Translations under genes and position numbers: made by a program
In this document: one piece after another, positions 5,332 through 14,325 of the stretch
Numbering within the stretch: position 1 is the first letter of the stretch
Layout: each line of letters starts with the position of its first letter
Virus record (IMG/VR): IMGVR_UViG_3300034122_000017
Coordinates: 1 to 25,729 of that record
Source: a virus
Reading direction: 5' to 3' (one strand)
DNA length: 25,729 bases
The notes under the pieces: generated by a model
Told to the model about the DNA's origin: nothing
Databases searched by the model: none
What the model saw: the letters and a program-made list of their open reading frames with translations, nothing else

Positions 5332-6993
5332 TCAATTCAACTTGATGATGACGATGCCGGAGCCGCCGGAGCCTCGTCCTGCTGTGACATTAAAACATCC
5401 ACCACCACCGCCACCTCTGTTTGCTGTTCCGTTAGATGCCGGAGCAGCAGAAACACCATTACCACCTCCGCCGGTTCCACCAGTTCCGTTTGTTCCGGAT
5501 GTTAAGTCTGTGTACCAACCACCTCCACCACCACCCGCATAAGTCACGGAAGAACCGGAAATTGAGGATGCGGTTCCATTACCGCCACTTCCAGCAGTTG
5601 TTGAGCCATTGTTCGATGCTGTTCCAGTTGCGCCTGCTCCTCCACCACCACCGCCAGACAACCCAAATGACCCACTGTTCCCTCCAGCGCCTCCGCTGTT
5701 GCCTTGGCTTGGAGAGGTAGAGGGCGTGTTCCCAGCTCCACCAGCCCCGCCACCTCCACCGCCACCACCAGACCCACCGCTGCTGCCAGCACCTTGGTAT
5801 CCACCGCCGCCGCCTCCAGCCGCAGTAATCGTGCTAAATGTTGAACTAGAACCATTAGGGCCGTTAGCAGCACTTGATGATGCGGCACCTCCAGCACCGA
5901 CAGTGATCGTGTATTCCGTTCCACCAGTAACAGACAGCCCGGTTCCCGTGCGGAATCCTCCAGCACCAGCACCAGCCTCCGATCCGGCTCCACCGCCGCC
6001 CACGACAAGGTAGTCCACGCTCGACACACCAGTCGGGCAAGTCCACTTGGTCGATGACTTGAAGGTGAATACGGTTTGAGCAGCGACGTTGTATTTCAGG
6101 ATGACGATGCCAGAGCCGCCTGCGCCGCCTGCGAAAGCTGTGCCGGGCACATTGAAACAACCACCACCACCGCCTCCGCCTGTATTGGTGGTTCCGGCAG
6201 TGCCAGCAGCGCCGGGAGAAGGCGCTCCAGCACCTCCACCGCCACCTGTTCCACCGCTGCCTTGTGTTCCTCCGGAAGCAACGCCGCCACCGCCGCCACC
6301 AGCGTAGGTTACCGAGGAGCCAGAGATGGTCGAGGCTGTGCCATTACCGCCCGCGCCTCCAGCCGTGCTCGTTCCAGCAGAACCAGTGGCTGTGGCGCCA
6401 CCTCCACCGCCAGACCCATAGTTGGGAGCGGCAGACGAACCAGCGCCTGCGCCGCCGTTGTTTCCTTGTGAGGGGCTGACCGAAGGCGTATTTCCAGAAC
6501 CCGCCGCTGCGTTATCTGCGCCACCACCGCCGGAGCCTCCGGACAATCCCGGCAACGCAGAAACCCCGGTGACTCCACCAGCACCGCCCCCGGCTGAAGT
6601 AATGGTGCTAAATACTGAATTGCTGCCCGATGTGCCGCGAGTTTGAGACGCAGGGCCACCATTCCCACCGCCACCCACGGTAATGGTGTAGTCGGTTCCA
6701 GCAGTTACAGACAGTCCTGTGCCCGTGCGGAAACCACCAGCACCGCCGCCCCCGCCATTTGCGCCACCACCACCGCCTCCGCCAGCAATAACCAGATACT
6801 CGACTTCAGTGACCCCAGCGGGGCAAGTCCAAGTGCCAGACGCGGTGAAGGTTTGCACGACGGTCAAGCTAAGGCGAGGCCAGATACCGCCCAGCACCGC
6901 CCTTTGCACTTCATTGAGTGCCCAAACGCCAGTAGCGACACTCGTTGTCGGCGTATTCTGTTTGCCGATTACGGCACCGTTACCGCGCTGCAT
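5332..6993 (-). CDS. Glycine-rich tail adhesin with an internal duplication
   Basis: The start at 6993 (MQRGNGAVIGKQNTP) is preferred over 7017. It forms a TAATG overlap with the upstream gene and has a GGAG motif nearby, and it gives 553 residues. The first 45 residues resemble a conserved virion-attachment region. Two tandem units of about 250 residues follow (48-301 and 309-553). Each opens with a 'FT..g.WTCP.GV..V.YLV' strand block, continues with long Gly runs and a shared GGFRTGTGLSVT block, and closes with GGGCFNV...GGSGIVI. Each unit has one Cys near each end (57/279 and 319/533). Similar glycine-rich domains occur in phage adhesins, where polyglycine helices pack and present variable loops to the host receptor. 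A receptor-binding role is therefore likely but inferred. The matching proline-rich frames on the other strand are artefacts of this composition. Confidence 0.88.
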   Translation of the reverse strand: MQRGNGAVIGKQNTPTTSVATGVWALNEVQRAVLGGIWPRLSLTVVQTFTASGTWTCPAGVTEVEYLVIAGGGGGGGANGGGGGAGGFRTGTGLSVTAGTDYTITVGGGGNGGPASQTRGTSGSNSVFSTITSAGGGAGGVTGVSALPGLSGGSGGGGADNAAAGSGNTPSVSPSQGNNGGAGAGSSAAPNYGSGGGGGATATGSAGTSTAGGAGGNGTASTISGSSVTYAGGGGGGVASGGTQGSGGTGGGGGAGAPSPGAAGTAGTTNTGGGGGGGCFNVPGTAFAGGAGGSGIVILKYNVAAQTVFTFKSSTKWTCPTGVSSVDYLVVGGGGAGSEAGAGAGGFRTGTGLSVTGGTEYTITVGAGGAASSSAANGPNGSSSTFSTITAAGGGGGGYQGAGSSGGSGGGGGGGGAGGAGNTPSTSPSQGNSGGAGGNSGSFGLSGGGGGGAGATGTASNNGSTTAGSGGNGTASSISGSSVTYAGGGGGGWYTDLTSGTNGTGGTGGGGNGVSAAPASNGTANRGGGGGGCFNVTAGRGSGGSGIVIIKLN

Positions 6994-7346
6994 TAGCTGA
7001 TCTCCTCGTATGAGCAAACAGCCTCAATGTCACTCGCTGCATTGGCCGTAAGCCTCAGAGAGTCGCCTTCCTCAAGATAGATGGGCTTTGACAGCACATC
7101 CAGTGAAGCATCAGCAGGCACCACTACCGTCTTGGCAATGTGGTATGCCGTAGAGCTTCGGAACAAATCAACATTGACCTCTGCGTTGTTAGTGCCATCC
7201 ACATTGGACACATACAAAGCATTGATCTTGAAAACTTTACCGCTAGCTGCGGAGTTGGTCACAATCGCCGTGGCTGAAGTACCAACTGCTTGAACAGCGG
7301 TCTTGCCAGTGATTGTGCTGACATTAACGATATTAGGGGCTGCCAT
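6993..7346 (-). CDS. Small conserved virion-associated protein (117 aa)
   Basis: A 117-residue beta-rich protein starting MAAPNIVNVSTITGKTAVQA. It contains SGKVFKINALYVSNVDGTN, ASLDVLSKPIYLEEGDSLRL and the ending DIEAVCSYEEIS. I recognise this as a protein commonly placed beside tail fibre genes in aquatic phages. The 'YVSN.dg' and 'iyLeEGDsLrltA' motifs suggest a small beta-sandwich, possibly a decoration, trimer cap or fibre-associated protein. A strong ribosome-binding site (AGGAAAGGA) lies in the short gap after the tail fibre gene. Its stop overlaps the preferred start of the glycine-rich adhesin, so the two are probably co-translated. The role is unproven. Confidence 0.8.
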   Translation of the reverse strand: MAAPNIVNVSTITGKTAVQAVGTSATAIVTNSAASGKVFKINALYVSNVDGTNNAEVNVDLFRSSTAYHIAKTVVVPADASLDVLSKPIYLEEGDSLRLTANAASDIEAVCSYEEIS

Positions 7347-7364
7347 GATGGATTCCTTTCCTGT

Positions 7365-9248
7365 TTAGCCGCCGAAAACGAGGGCGAATGCAATAGATTT
7401 ACCAGCAGAGATTCCACCCCCGCCACCAGAGGCCCAGCTAAGAGTGCCGCTGCCGTCCGTCTGAAGGACTTGTCCGTTAGTACCGTCTGCGCTCGGCAGA
7501 GTCCAAGTGATGTTCGTGGAGATCGTTGCAGGGGCTTGGAATGCCACCCAGTTCGATGAATCAGAATCAGCAAACCGAAGATCGGCTTGTCCGTTCAGCG
7601 TCAGATTGGTTCCGTCAGTAACCAGACCAGAGGCACCAGCAAACGCACCAGAATTGTTGTATTGCAGTTGCGTGTTTGACCCACCTGGAGAACCGCTACC
7701 ACCACCCGTGGCTGCAATCGTAATTCCACCGGCACTGTTGGTGATCGTTACATTCGACCCTGCGGTCAGAGCAGCAAGGCTGAATCCAGTTCCATTGCCA
7801 ATCAGCAATTGACCGTTGGTCGGCGTTGAGGAAGAACCCGTGCCGCCGTTGGCAACAGGCAAAGTTCCCGCCACACCCGTGGAAAGAGGCAATCCGGTGG
7901 CGTTTGTCAGAGTTCCCGAGGATGGGGTTCCAAGAGCACCACCATTGACAACGAAAGCACCAGCGCTTCCGGTGTTGACTCCCAAAGCAGTCAGAACACC
8001 CGTTCCCGTGGTTGTGGTTGAAGGAGCTACACCAGCCCCGCCACCGATCACCAAGGCATTAGCCGCCAAAGCCCCAGAGGATGCGAGCGTGTTTGTCGCG
8101 GAGAAGTAAAGCACCCCGCCCGAGGTTCCAGAGGACAAACCAGTTCCACCATCTGCCACGGCCAGGTCGGTGATCCCGGTGATTGACCCACCAGTAATCG
8201 ACACGCTCGAGGCGTTCTGGGTGGACATCGTGCCCAGGCCCGACACAGCCGAGTTGGAGATGGAGATGTTCGTGTTCCCCGCCGCAGTCAGTCGGCCTTG
8301 AGCATCAACCGTGAAGGTTGCAACCGCAGAGGCAGACCCGTAAGAGCCAGCAGTTACAGCGGTGTTTGCCAAGCTGAAGGTGCGGTTTGCACTCAGGTCT
8401 CCACCGCCACTCAAACCAGTTCCAGCGGTGAGGGTCGTAGCAGAAGCCGCGGCACCGAGGTTTGTCCGAGCATCAGCAGCCGTAGAAGCTCCTGTACCCC
8501 CATCGGCCACAGCAAGGTCCGTAATCCCCGTAATCGACCCGCCAGTGATCGCTACGCTGGATGCGTCCTGAGTGGCGATAGTCCCCAAACCGAGGTTTGT
8601 ACGGGCACCAGATGCTGTGGTGGCGTTCGTGCCGCCGTTTGCAATTGCAAGCGTTCCGGTGATATCTGCCGTGGAAATGTCCAAAGCATCCCAAGATGCG
8701 TTCGTTCCGTCTGTCTTGAGGTATTTCCCAGAGTTAGAGGTCTGAGACGGCGCAAGAGCATTAAACGCAGCATTGGCCGTTGTCTGACCAGTTCCACCGT
8801 TTGCTACGGGGAGGGTTCCAGTTACACCAGTTGAAAGCGGAAGACCCGTTGCGTTTGTCAGCGTGACAGAGGTTGGCGTTCCAAGGATCGGCGTTACCAG
8901 GGTCGGACTTGTCGCCAGGACATTATTTCCAGTTCCAGTATTCGTGACTGAAACGATGTTCTTGCTAGCATCTAACGCTAGCGCAGTCGAAGCGGTCAAC
9001 CCAGACAGAGTGGTCGTGGAAGATGCCGAAAGAGTCGTAAACGCACCCGCTGCAGGAGTGACAGATCCGATTGGGCCGTTGAAAGAGTCTCCAGCACTTC
9101 CGGTTTGGAAGTCTTTGAGCTGCGCCATCAACTCCCGAATTGCATCATTGATGCCAGAAGGAGGGCAACCTTCTGCGATGTTGATGCCATCAATATCCGT
9201 GTTATTACCAGCGGTTGCTGAAAACTCGGAGATTTTGGTACGGGGCAT
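7365..9248 (-). CDS. Modular tail fibre protein
   Basis: A 627-residue protein. The N-terminal 50 residues ([20 protein letters not shown] and a helix with [17 protein letters not shown]) look like a conserved particle-binding domain. The rest is low-complexity beta-rich fibre rich in Gly, Thr, Ser and Ala. It has repeated 'NGGTG' and 'DARTNLG' elements typical of trimeric phage fibres. Clear duplicated blocks are residues 123-154 against 440-471 ([14 protein letters not shown]...[11 protein letters not shown]) and 234-253 against 351-370 ([20 protein letters not shown]). The C-terminus ends with a glycine run and [14 protein letters not shown], which may be a conserved tip. No S74 peptidase chaperone domain is seen. 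It probably forms the long side fibre used for adsorption. Confidence 0.88.
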   Translation of the reverse strand: MPRTKISEFSATAGNNTDIDGINIAEGCPPSGINDAIRELMAQLKDFQTGSAGDSFNGPIGSVTPAAGAFTTLSASSTTTLSGLTASTALALDASKNIVSVTNTGTGNNVLATSPTLVTPILGTPTSVTLTNATGLPLSTGVTGTLPVANGGTGQTTANAAFNALAPSQTSNSGKYLKTDGTNASWDALDISTADITGTLAIANGGTNATTASGARTNLGLGTIATQDASSVAITGGSITGITDLAVADGGTGASTAADARTNLGAAASATTLTAGTGLSGGGDLSANRTFSLANTAVTAGSYGSASAVATFTVDAQGRLTAAGNTNISISNSAVSGLGTMSTQNASSVSITGGSITGITDLAVADGGTGLSSGTSGGVLYFSATNTLASSGALAANALVIGGGAGVAPSTTTTGTGVLTALGVNTGSAGAFVVNGGALGTPSSGTLTNATGLPLSTGVAGTLPVANGGTGSSSTPTNGQLLIGNGTGFSLAALTAGSNVTITNSAGGITIAATGGGSGSPGGSNTQLQYNNSGAFAGASGLVTDGTNLTLNGQADLRFADSDSSNWVAFQAPATISTNITWTLPSADGTNGQVLQTDGSGTLSWASGGGGGISAGKSIAFALVFGG

Positions 9249-9251
9249 GAT

Positions 9252-11111
9252 TTATTCCAATCCAAAAACGGAGCCAAGACCGGCGGCGATTGCTCGCTTC
9301 TTCAGCTCATCAGACAAAGGCTCAACCGTGCTAACGGATGCTTTCTTCATCAGAGAACTGGCGAGTTTGGGATCAAGCATTGCCTCCACCAGAAGCTGGC
9401 GAATAGCGTCATCCGTCCCGTTGTAGAGCCAATTTAGCGGTGCGGCTGCTTTCTGTACGCCAGGAGAAATTTCCCCGAACATCTGCTTGCCGACAATCCC
9501 GCCAATTATGTTGGCAGTGCTGAGATTTTTAAAGGTGTCTGACCCTGGTACTTTTACGGCTCGGCCAAGAACACCAGAATCCAGATCCTCTCCCAGTCGC
9601 TTAAGAACAGCCAGTTGGGTCTTAGAGAGCTTGGTGTCTTTTTCTGCGTCTCGGATAGCCCTTACAAACGAAGGCTGAGAGATCAGATAGTCGCCCATTG
9701 AGGACGGGTCAGGGGTCGTTGTGAGGACTTTGCTCTTGAACTGTTGTGCAGCCTCAAGACGCTCAATGCCACGACTAGATGCGGCGTACTTCTGCAGATA
9801 GTCCTTATACCCAGGAGCAGCCGCCTCAAGAGCATCATCAATCGAGCGAATAACTTGCTCCAGTTGACCCTTGGCAAGACTGTAAGCAGCGCCTTCCTTG
9901 TCCAAACGGCCCTGGGAGGCATCACGAAGGTCTTTGCGGACCTCATACAGCCGTTGCGGAGTGGTTCCGCGCTGAACCTGTTGCTGCGCCCACCTCATGG
10001 TGTTTTCCACCGTAGAACGCGCCCCAACATCAGAAGCAAGGATGTCGTCAATCGTCTTATTGACGGTGAGAGTAACCCCGCTCTGGAAGGCCTCTGGAGT
10101 TACATTGGCCTTGGCGAACGCCTCCTCACGCAAAGGAGCTGTTACCTCATCACGCTTTGCAATGGCCCTCTCAAGAGCATCCTTGTCTTTTGCCAAGCGG
10201 TCAAGGATCGCCATCCGAGCACGATTGGCCTGAGCGGTTTGGATGCCGAATTGACCCGTATCCATTGAACGGATCGGGCCTTCTGCGGAGATCAATCCAA
10301 TATCGCGAGTGGCTTGTGCAGTTGTAGGGGTATACCCTGGAACACGAGGCGTATAAGTAGCAGCCGCCTCTGCTGCGCGTTCTGCATCTGTTGCGAGTTG
10401 GCGCAAGACATTCCCGGTGATGACTTCCCGGCCAGCCTGGGTGAATGGGCGAACCACCTCTGGAGCGGCCCGTCCGACAGCCTGAGCCGCAGTCCCGCCA
10501 CCAGGGATCATCGCACCACCCAAAAGACCAGCAGCCAACTGAGCACCAGTCCCGCCGCCCATCTCTTTTACTGCCTCAGTCGCCGAAGCAGCCGTGGCCG
10601 CAGCAGCAGTCTGAGCAAGAGGGCTTGTCGCTAGAGTCTGGGCGACTTGCCTAGCAATCGGGGAAACCAACTGCCGACCTGCGGCCTCTGCCATCCGAGC
10701 AGAACCAGCGGCACCACCCATTGCTTGGGCAATGGATTGAACACCCCGCTCCATTTCAGTCTCAGGCTTTGGAAGGCCCAAGATGTCGGAGATGATCTGC
10801 CCAGAACGAGTCGCGGAGATTCCTCGTTGCTGCAGAGTCGCGATATTTGCACCGGCCTTCTGAGCCAGGCTGATTCCAATATCTGCTAGTGCATAAGGGA
10901 CATTTGCCACCATCGCAGGAAGTGAAGTCACCCCTTCAATACCGGCTCGAGCAGTCAGCCCAAGCTGGCGCAGGAGTTCTTCTGAGCGAGGCCTGCGAGG
11001 AGCAGCAGGTGCCTCTCCAGCAAGCATCTGAAGGCCAGCGGTGGACACATCTTGCATCCGACCTGCGGCGATTGCCTCAAGGTCTTTATCGCTGAGTTTG
11101 GACAAGTCCAT
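9252..11111 (-). CDS. Probable internal virion / DNA-ejection protein (619 aa)
   Basis: A 619-residue protein that is mostly alpha-helical and rich in Ala, Gln, Arg and Glu. It starts MDLSKLSDKDLEAIAAGRMQ followed by VSTAGLQMLAG. I associate this 'LSD.dLeAia.G....VSt.gL..LAG' opening with large phage ejection proteins. A hydrophobic and glycine-rich middle (about residues 125-230) could interact with membranes, and long helices follow (about 290-450). No lytic transglycosylase motif is visible. It is the largest of three consecutive helical proteins between the head-tail connector genes and the fibre genes, the position of ejection proteins in P22- and T7-like phages. They are expected to enter the host cell and help DNA cross the envelope. 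Its start overlaps the upstream stop (TAATG). Confidence 0.7.
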   Translation of the reverse strand: MDLSKLSDKDLEAIAAGRMQDVSTAGLQMLAGEAPAAPRRPRSEELLRQLGLTARAGIEGVTSLPAMVANVPYALADIGISLAQKAGANIATLQQRGISATRSGQIISDILGLPKPETEMERGVQSIAQAMGGAAGSARMAEAAGRQLVSPIARQVAQTLATSPLAQTAAAATAASATEAVKEMGGGTGAQLAAGLLGGAMIPGGGTAAQAVGRAAPEVVRPFTQAGREVITGNVLRQLATDAERAAEAAATYTPRVPGYTPTTAQATRDIGLISAEGPIRSMDTGQFGIQTAQANRARMAILDRLAKDKDALERAIAKRDEVTAPLREEAFAKANVTPEAFQSGVTLTVNKTIDDILASDVGARSTVENTMRWAQQQVQRGTTPQRLYEVRKDLRDASQGRLDKEGAAYSLAKGQLEQVIRSIDDALEAAAPGYKDYLQKYAASSRGIERLEAAQQFKSKVLTTTPDPSSMGDYLISQPSFVRAIRDAEKDTKLSKTQLAVLKRLGEDLDSGVLGRAVKVPGSDTFKNLSTANIIGGIVGKQMFGEISPGVQKAAAPLNWLYNGTDDAIRQLLVEAMLDPKLASSLMKKASVSTVEPLSDELKKRAIAAGLGSVFGLE

Positions 11112-12334
11112 TATTGCCCCCTAAGACGGCGCTCGAGTTCTCTCTGAGCTGCGGTTCGAAGATCAATAGGCGGCTGAGTAGGCTCTGGAATCTTTGCGCT
11201 TCCAGCAGCTTGAATCATGCCTTGATTGGCAAGTGCTCGAGCTTGGGCCTTTTGTTCGATAACCCGTGGAGAGTCGCCAGTCACCGGGAAGTAGGTGCGG
11301 AATTCGTTTTCCTCTTCAGCCACGCCAATCGCAGCACCTGATTCCTTACGCAGCTTCGCACGAATCCAATCACGCGCAGCCTGAGCGTATTGCTGTGTCT
11401 CTGGAGACTGAGCCAAGTTCCTGAGAGACTCGCCAACAAACGGCACAGAACCGGCCAGGCCAGATCCAAGACCAGGAGCGGCAGCTGCAATCGCAGGCTG
11501 GCTGATGATCTGATTGGCAGCAATCATTCGGCCAGCAAACCCAGCGGCGTTACGCTCGCCCTCTGTTGGCTTTGCGCCTTTACCAGCAACAGGTTTCCCA
11601 TCCTGCATCACTGGAGTGAGTTGACCAGTGCGCGGATTGAAGGTCATCAAACCTGCTTCTGTCTCAACGGTCTGCAGCGATACCGGACCTTCTGGAGCTC
11701 GGCCCTTTGGCTTGCGGCCAACTTCCACACCATCCATGTATTCAATGATTGCGTTTCCGACATCGACAGTCGTGAACTTTGGCTCTCGCGGTTTTGGAGC
11801 ACCAGTGGCGACAACATCACCAGTCTCTGGATTTATCAAGCGCTCCTCAACTCCAAGCTTCTCAAGCTTAGGCCCGGCGAATGCCCCCTTGATCGCACCG
11901 GCCTCTTTCAAAACTTGGCTTCGTGCGCCAGGAGTCAATCCTGCAATGATTCCCTGCAGTCGGGTCATGTCCAGCATCGGAGCAGCGCCACCCTCACGAG
12001 CAACGAATGACTGCTGAAGAGCCTGCTGCGCCGCTTGAACATCGGCTTGAGCCTGTCGGCGCTCTGCAAGCTGCTCCATCAAAGCGCGCTCTTGTACGGC
12101 TTTGTTGTACGCACCCTGATAGGCCTGCTGACCGGCTTGAACGCCTTGGGCGAGAAGCTGACCAATGCCTCGAGGTTGTGCGGAAGGACCGGACCCAGCA
12201 AGGAGAGACAGACCTACATTCAGCAGACCCTGTTGTTGGGCTTGCTGTCGGAGTCGGCGAGCCTCTTCCTCACCAAGAAGCGCCGTGGCATAACTTGGTT
12301 GCTGACCAAAGAGCTGAGAAAAGAGTTCGTTCAT
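11111..12334 (-). CDS. Probable internal virion / ejection protein (407 aa)
   Basis: A 407-residue protein. The N-terminal 130 residues are Gln/Ala-rich and helical (EEARRLRQQAQQQGLLNVG, then GIGQLLAQGVQAGQQAYQGA, then a coiled coil). The middle is beta-like (about 155-245) with repeated 'VETEAGLMTFNPRTGQLTPV'-type strands, and the C-terminal part is helical with WIRAKLRKESGAAIG (about 342-356). That last segment ('aR.fi.AkLRKESGAaI....' followed by 'E...yFP.pGDs') is familiar from ejection-type proteins of aquatic phages. The gene lies between two other helical virion-protein candidates with no gap on either side. A role in the internal core or ejection apparatus is inferred from composition and position. 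No enzymatic motif was found. Confidence 0.68.
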   Translation of the reverse strand: MNELFSQLFGQQPSYATALLGEEEARRLRQQAQQQGLLNVGLSLLAGSGPSAQPRGIGQLLAQGVQAGQQAYQGAYNKAVQERALMEQLAERRQAQADVQAAQQALQQSFVAREGGAAPMLDMTRLQGIIAGLTPGARSQVLKEAGAIKGAFAGPKLEKLGVEERLINPETGDVVATGAPKPREPKFTTVDVGNAIIEYMDGVEVGRKPKGRAPEGPVSLQTVETEAGLMTFNPRTGQLTPVMQDGKPVAGKGAKPTEGERNAAGFAGRMIAANQIISQPAIAAAAPGLGSGLAGSVPFVGESLRNLAQSPETQQYAQAARDWIRAKLRKESGAAIGVAEEENEFRTYFPVTGDSPRVIEQKAQARALANQGMIQAAGSAKIPEPTQPPIDLRTAAQRELERRLRGQ

Positions 12335-13156
12335 TTACGCCCCCAAGAGTCCAGCAATACCACCGGCAATCGCACCAGGAACACCGAACATAGACCCACC
12401 AGCCAACGCTCCTCCAAGAGCACCACCGGCTCGGCTTGAGTAAACCGGCGTTGATGTCACTCGGCCTTGAGGAGATCCATAGACGGCTGCAAGATACTGA
12501 TTAAGCTGATTTGACGGAAGGCCTTGCTGGAAGTTGAAACGATCAATATCAGCCTGGAGCGCGGCTTGTTGATACTGTTCAGCAGTTTGACCGGCCTGAG
12601 CCAATCGCTCGATGTCGGTGTAATCTGCAGCAGCAAGAGCAGGCGCGGCCCCAAGCATTGCCTGCTGGCGAGCGCGTTCGGCTTCGTAGTTTTGGTACGC
12701 CAATTTAGCCGCGGTGTCTGTCAGCGACTGAGCGAATTGGCCTCGTGCGCGGTCTTCCATGTTGACCATCGCGCCAGAACCATAGCGGCCTGCTTGAGAT
12801 GCACGAGACTGGACTTGCCCAAGAGCATCAAAGTATTGCTGTTGAGCCGCTTGTGCTGCAGGCTGGAAGGCTCCTTGGAAGAAAGGATTGCCTCCGAGGT
12901 ATTGACCTTGGATTGTCGCCAAAGACTGAGCCTGAGCAGCCGGGAGGAGAGGTGACCCCATCACAGCCCGTTGTTGAGCAGCTTGTAGCGCAGATTGTGT
13001 CTGCGTACTGGGGCCGACATAGGTTTGTCCGGGATAGTATTCCGGTTGCTCTGTGGTGTAGAGACGCTTGGCCTCACTTAGACCATATTCCACATACGGC
13101 TTGACAGTAGGATCAAGCTGCTGTGTCGTTGTTTGCACTCGTGTAGAGCCGCCCAT
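12335..13156 (-). CDS. Probable virion protein of the ejection set (273 aa)
   Basis: A 273-residue protein rich in Gln, Ala, Tyr and Gly. It starts MGGSTRVQTTTQQLDPTVKP and contains 'YGLSEAKRLYTTEQPEYYPGQTY' near residues 24-46, then long Gln/Ala-rich helices. A motif-like block with ASQAGRYGSGAM lies at about 124-135. The last 30 residues are glycine/alanine-rich and hydrophobic (GALGGALAGGSMFGVPGAIA), like a membrane-inserting or amphipathic tail. I recall similar proteins upstream of the large internal proteins of environmental podophages. The composition resembles small ejection proteins such as P22 gp7, but no homology can be claimed by eye. It follows the GNAT-like gene immediately (TAAATG). 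Confidence 0.68.
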   Translation of the reverse strand: MGGSTRVQTTTQQLDPTVKPYVEYGLSEAKRLYTTEQPEYYPGQTYVGPSTQTQSALQAAQQRAVMGSPLLPAAQAQSLATIQGQYLGGNPFFQGAFQPAAQAAQQQYFDALGQVQSRASQAGRYGSGAMVNMEDRARGQFAQSLTDTAAKLAYQNYEAERARQQAMLGAAPALAAADYTDIERLAQAGQTAEQYQQAALQADIDRFNFQQGLPSNQLNQYLAAVYGSPQGRVTSTPVYSSRAGGALGGALAGGSMFGVPGAIAGGIAGLLGA

Positions 13157-13549
13157 TTAGACCTCCAATGCCCATGATCTGGGCTTGAATCCAAGTTTCT
13201 TAGCCTGTCGTTGCCAACCAGGTCGCCATGACTCAAATGTAAGCCGTCTTGCGTCACCGTGTTCGGCGATGTTCAGGAGATGCTGCCAGCCTTCCTCAAA
13301 ATATCCCACCTCTTGCAGATAGGCGCACCACACATGGAGCGAGGAGTCGCGGGGTTGCAATACCATGAACCCGACTGGCCTTGCGTCATCCAGTCCAACC
13401 CAGAGCATGGACTTCCCGTTATAGCAGTCTGTATAGACATCTTCGGGAATCCATCCCTCCGGGGTCTTCTGAAGAACCTTCAAAAGCCCTGGCCTGACGA
13501 ATCCCCACCATTGTCTCAGATCATTGGGGGAAATCAAGCGGACATTCAT
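13157..13549 (-). CDS. GNAT-fold-like protein in the virion gene cluster
   Basis: A 130-residue protein. The order of elements resembles a short GNAT acetyltransferase: an N-terminal strand MNVRLISPNDL, a helical part (RQWWGFVRPGLLKVLQ), paired strands (SMLWVGLDDARPVGFMVLQP), a helix (YFEEGWQHLLNIAEHGDARR), and the ending TFESWRPGWQRQAKKLGFKP. The final 'R.gw.r.akklGFkp' is the typical GNAT end. The acetyl-CoA pyrophosphate loop (Q/RxxGxG/A) is not evident, so it may be non-enzymatic. Some podoviruses (T7 gp13 for example) carry a GNAT-like protein beside ejection genes, and the position here is comparable. The start overlaps the upstream stop (ATGA). Confidence 0.62.
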   Translation of the reverse strand: MNVRLISPNDLRQWWGFVRPGLLKVLQKTPEGWIPEDVYTDCYNGKSMLWVGLDDARPVGFMVLQPRDSSLHVWCAYLQEVGYFEEGWQHLLNIAEHGDARRLTFESWRPGWQRQAKKLGFKPRSWALEV

Positions 13550-14325
13550 CCCACCACCACATAAGCAAATGTCTTGTCTGCCGTGGAATTGGCAAAGTGC
13601 GTAATAACCGCACTTCCCTGGGCCTGGGAGCTTACATACACATTGGCGATTGAGGCCATCGAGACATAAGTCATCGTCACAATGGCCGATGGAGTCGCTG
13701 GCCTTGTAGGGCTTGTTTGGGCAGGTATCTGCTCAAGCGTGACAGCCGTTGATGTGGTCGCCCACATGATCTGGATGTAGTCATTCGCCGCCAACTCAAT
13801 GAAGTAATTAAGCGAGGCAATAAGGTGACCGTTTGTCCCGCCGTGGGAGTTTGGAATGGAAAATCTACTGTTTGACCCAGCAACATCCGTCCCGTTCTTG
13901 CGGAACCAAATGTCAATGTCTTGAATCTGGGTGTCCGTGTTGGCAAACTGGAACGAGAACTGAATATTGTAAATACCAGGACTAGTGACATTCAGGCGCG
14001 AGCTGTTTGATACAGTGACCCCGTTGGAATAGTCCGTTGTGTTGTAAGTGACCGCATAAGCTGCGGTCGTTGAGGCCGCAGTCTGGTCCGTGGAGTCTTG
14101 AAACGCCCCATAAGGGATCTTGTCATTAAAGGCGTTTGCCGAGAATGGGATCAGAATGATCTTGGACTCAGGACTGATCCTAGCGTCATAGATCGTGGTC
14201 GTTGACGCACCACCCGTGGCGAGCGTTACCGTCCCGGTGTTATTCGATTTCCCATTCATCAGCCCATTGACGATCTCAGCAGTGGCCCGAGGATCGCCTC
14301 CGAATGGGGGAAGAACGCGAAACAT
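13546..14325 (-). CDS. Virion protein with an apparent C1q/TNF-like domain insertion
   Basis: A 259-residue beta-rich protein. Residues 1-66 (VNGLMNGKSNNTGTVTLATG and TTTIYDARISPESKIILIPF) and residues 223-259 (VYVSSQAQGSAVITHFANST and TFAYVVVG) together look like one small fold. I know that fold as a continuous phage virion protein of roughly 110 residues. Between them, residues about 72-222 resemble a C1q/TNF jelly roll: YAVTYNTTDYSNGV, a strand ending SPGIYNIQFSFQF, DIDIWFRKNGTDV, LIASLNYFIELAANDYIQIM and a terminal strand. C1q-like domains trimerise and occur in phage fibres and receptor-binding proteins. The gene starts on a TGATG overlap with the gp10-like gene. A tail-surface or adhesin role is inferred. 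Confidence 0.75.
   Translation of the reverse strand: MFRVLPPFGGDPRATAEIVNGLMNGKSNNTGTVTLATGGASTTTIYDARISPESKIILIPFSANAFNDKIPYGAFQDSTDQTAASTTAAYAVTYNTTDYSNGVTVSNSSRLNVTSPGIYNIQFSFQFANTDTQIQDIDIWFRKNGTDVAGSNSRFSIPNSHGGTNGHLIASLNYFIELAANDYIQIMWATTSTAVTLEQIPAQTSPTRPATPSAIVTMTYVSMASIANVYVSSQAQGSAVITHFANSTADKTFAYVVVG

Noticed and set aside
5276-6479. Long proline-, histidine- or alanine-rich open frames on the plus strand
   Set aside because: They are the antisense of glycine-rich codons (GGN read as CCN) in the adhesin gene; the composition explains them fully.
9744-10268. A 174-codon plus-strand open frame inside the ejection-protein gene
   Set aside because: No domain, no ribosome-binding site, and opposite to a well-formed coding sequence.
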